The notes below the pieces were generated by a model. It did no database searches and was not told the origin of the DNA. It saw only the letters and a list, made by a program, of their open reading frames with translations. The position numbers and the translations under genes are program-made. A stretch of 5,998 nt of DNA from Hyphomicrobiaceae bacterium (GTDB lineage Bacteria > Pseudomonadota > Alphaproteobacteria > Rhizobiales > Hyphomicrobiaceae), in the NCBI GenBank assembly GCA_025359005.1, contig JANYHP010000315.1, positions 1-5,998 on the forward strand, read 5' to 3'. Of this stretch, positions 5,454 to 5,998 are shown piece by piece (the first letter of the stretch is position 1; each line of letters begins with the position of its first letter).

Positions 5454-5998
5454 GGAGATGGTTCGGACCGAAGGATGCGATTTCGCTCGCGCATATCCGG
5501 CAGACGGGCGCGACGGGAATCGTGACGGCGCTGCATGACGTGGCCTACGGTGTCGTGTGGACCGTCGACGACATTCGGAAGCGGCAGGCGCTGATCGAAG
5601 CTGATGCCACGTTCGGATTGAGATGGAGCGTCGTCGAGAGCTTGCCGGTGCATGAAAATATCAAGCTCGGCGAAGGCCCTTTGGAGGTTTACTTTGAAGC
5701 CTATAGGCAGTCGCTGCGCAATCTCGCGGCCTGCGGGGTGAAGACTGTCTGCTATAATTTCATGCCGGTGCTTGATTGGACAAGGACCGATCTTGCTTAT
5801 ACATTACCCGATGGTTCTAAAGCACTTCGTTTTGATAGGTTGGCATTTGTGGCATTTGATGTATATATTCTAAAACGGGATAATGCCGAAACTGATTATA
5901 CAAAAGAGGAACTGGCAAAAGCAAAACGGAAATTAGATGGAATGACAGATGCAGAAAAATTATTACTGCAAAGAAATATCATCGCGGGTTTGCCAGGC
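5441..5998 (+). CDS. uxuA: Mannonate dehydratase, N-terminal half (runs off the window)
   Basis: UxuA removes water from D-mannonate to give 2-keto-3-deoxy-D-gluconate in glucuronate catabolism, in the cytoplasm. The 186 codons present are the first half of a protein usually about 350-400 residues long. Family signatures are TWRWFGPKDAISL near the start, GIVTALHDV (26-34), GLRWSVVESLPVHE (59-72), CYNFMPVLDWTRTDL (104-118) and the RNIIAGLPG segment at the window edge. The frame is open throughout with no stop. The start at 5441 is the only one of three tandem ATGs that opens the long frame. Oddly, codons 1-110 have GC at about 75% of third positions, but codons 111-186 only about 25%, with many TTA, AAA, GCA and GAT codons. 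The protein remains family-like across the change, and the second part (for example TDYTKEELAKAKRKLD) resembles Bacteroidetes-type UxuA. This means either a recombinant gene or two organisms' reads joined at a conserved site. The pathway call fits the GntR/FCD neighbour. Confidence 0.92.
   Translation, partial: MEQTWRWFGPKDAISLAHIRQTGATGIVTALHDVAYGVVWTVDDIRKRQALIEADATFGLRWSVVESLPVHENIKLGEGPLEVYFEAYRQSLRNLAACGVKTVCYNFMPVLDWTRTDLAYTLPDGSKALRFDRLAFVAFDVYILKRDNAETDYTKEELAKAKRKLDGMTDAEKLLLQRNIIAGLPG
5760..5998. other. AT-rich segment of foreign composition inside uxuA
   Basis: By hand count, 5761-5998 is about 40% G+C (95 of 238), whereas 5461-5760 is about 59% (177 of 300). The switch falls near the conserved CYNFMPV coding segment (about 5750-5775) and continues to the window end. 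Confidence 0.85.

Noticed and set aside
1..5998. Novel defence system, retron, toxin-antitoxin, tRNA or rRNA genes
   Set aside because: I looked on both strands and found no supporting proteins or RNA structures; the genes are housekeeping, transport, sugar-acid catabolism and an IS remnant.

Overview
The window looks like GC-rich alphaproteobacterial DNA, most likely Hyphomicrobiales (Rhizobiales) related to Bradyrhizobium or Xanthobacteraceae. I infer this from protein style, codon use and gene types, not from a database search. The last ~240 bp are different. They are AT-rich and use codons unlike everything before them.

Layout, left to right: (1) positions 1-216, no convincing gene. (2) A minus-strand periplasmic substrate-binding protein of the branched-chain amino acid (LivK/Peripla_BP_6) type, 217-1434, with no permease or ATPase gene in view. 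(3) A divergent intergenic region, 1435-1715, containing two short tandem repeats and a small GC-rich hairpin. (4) A complete threonyl-tRNA synthetase gene, thrS, 1716-3695, plus strand. (5) A 5'-truncated IS1595-family transposase remnant on the minus strand, 3730-4242, convergent with thrS. Its broken end abuts two back-to-back palindromes. (6) A ~370-bp regulatory/intergenic stretch, 4243-4611, with a tandem repeat, a 13-bp inverted repeat and a good operator-like palindrome. (7) A GntR/FCD-family regulator, 4612-5388. (8) The start of a mannonate dehydratase gene, uxuA, from 5441 to beyond the window edge.

The regulator and uxuA are 52 bp apart in the same direction and probably form a hexuronate (glucuronate) catabolism locus: mannonate dehydratase converts D-mannonate to 2-keto-3-deoxygluconate, and FCD-GntR proteins such as UxuR/ExuR control such genes in other proteobacteria. 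thrS is an unrelated housekeeping gene.

I see no new defence, CRISPR or exotic system. The observations most worth following are three. First, an abrupt change inside uxuA, at about codon 105-112, from about 75% to about 25% GC at third codon positions. This suggests a chimeric gene or a chimeric assembly. Second, a tandemly triplicated uxuA start region makes two ATG-GAA-CAG-ACA-TAA minicistrons joined by TAATG overlaps to the real start. Third, a near-perfect 20-bp palindrome sits just upstream of the regulator.
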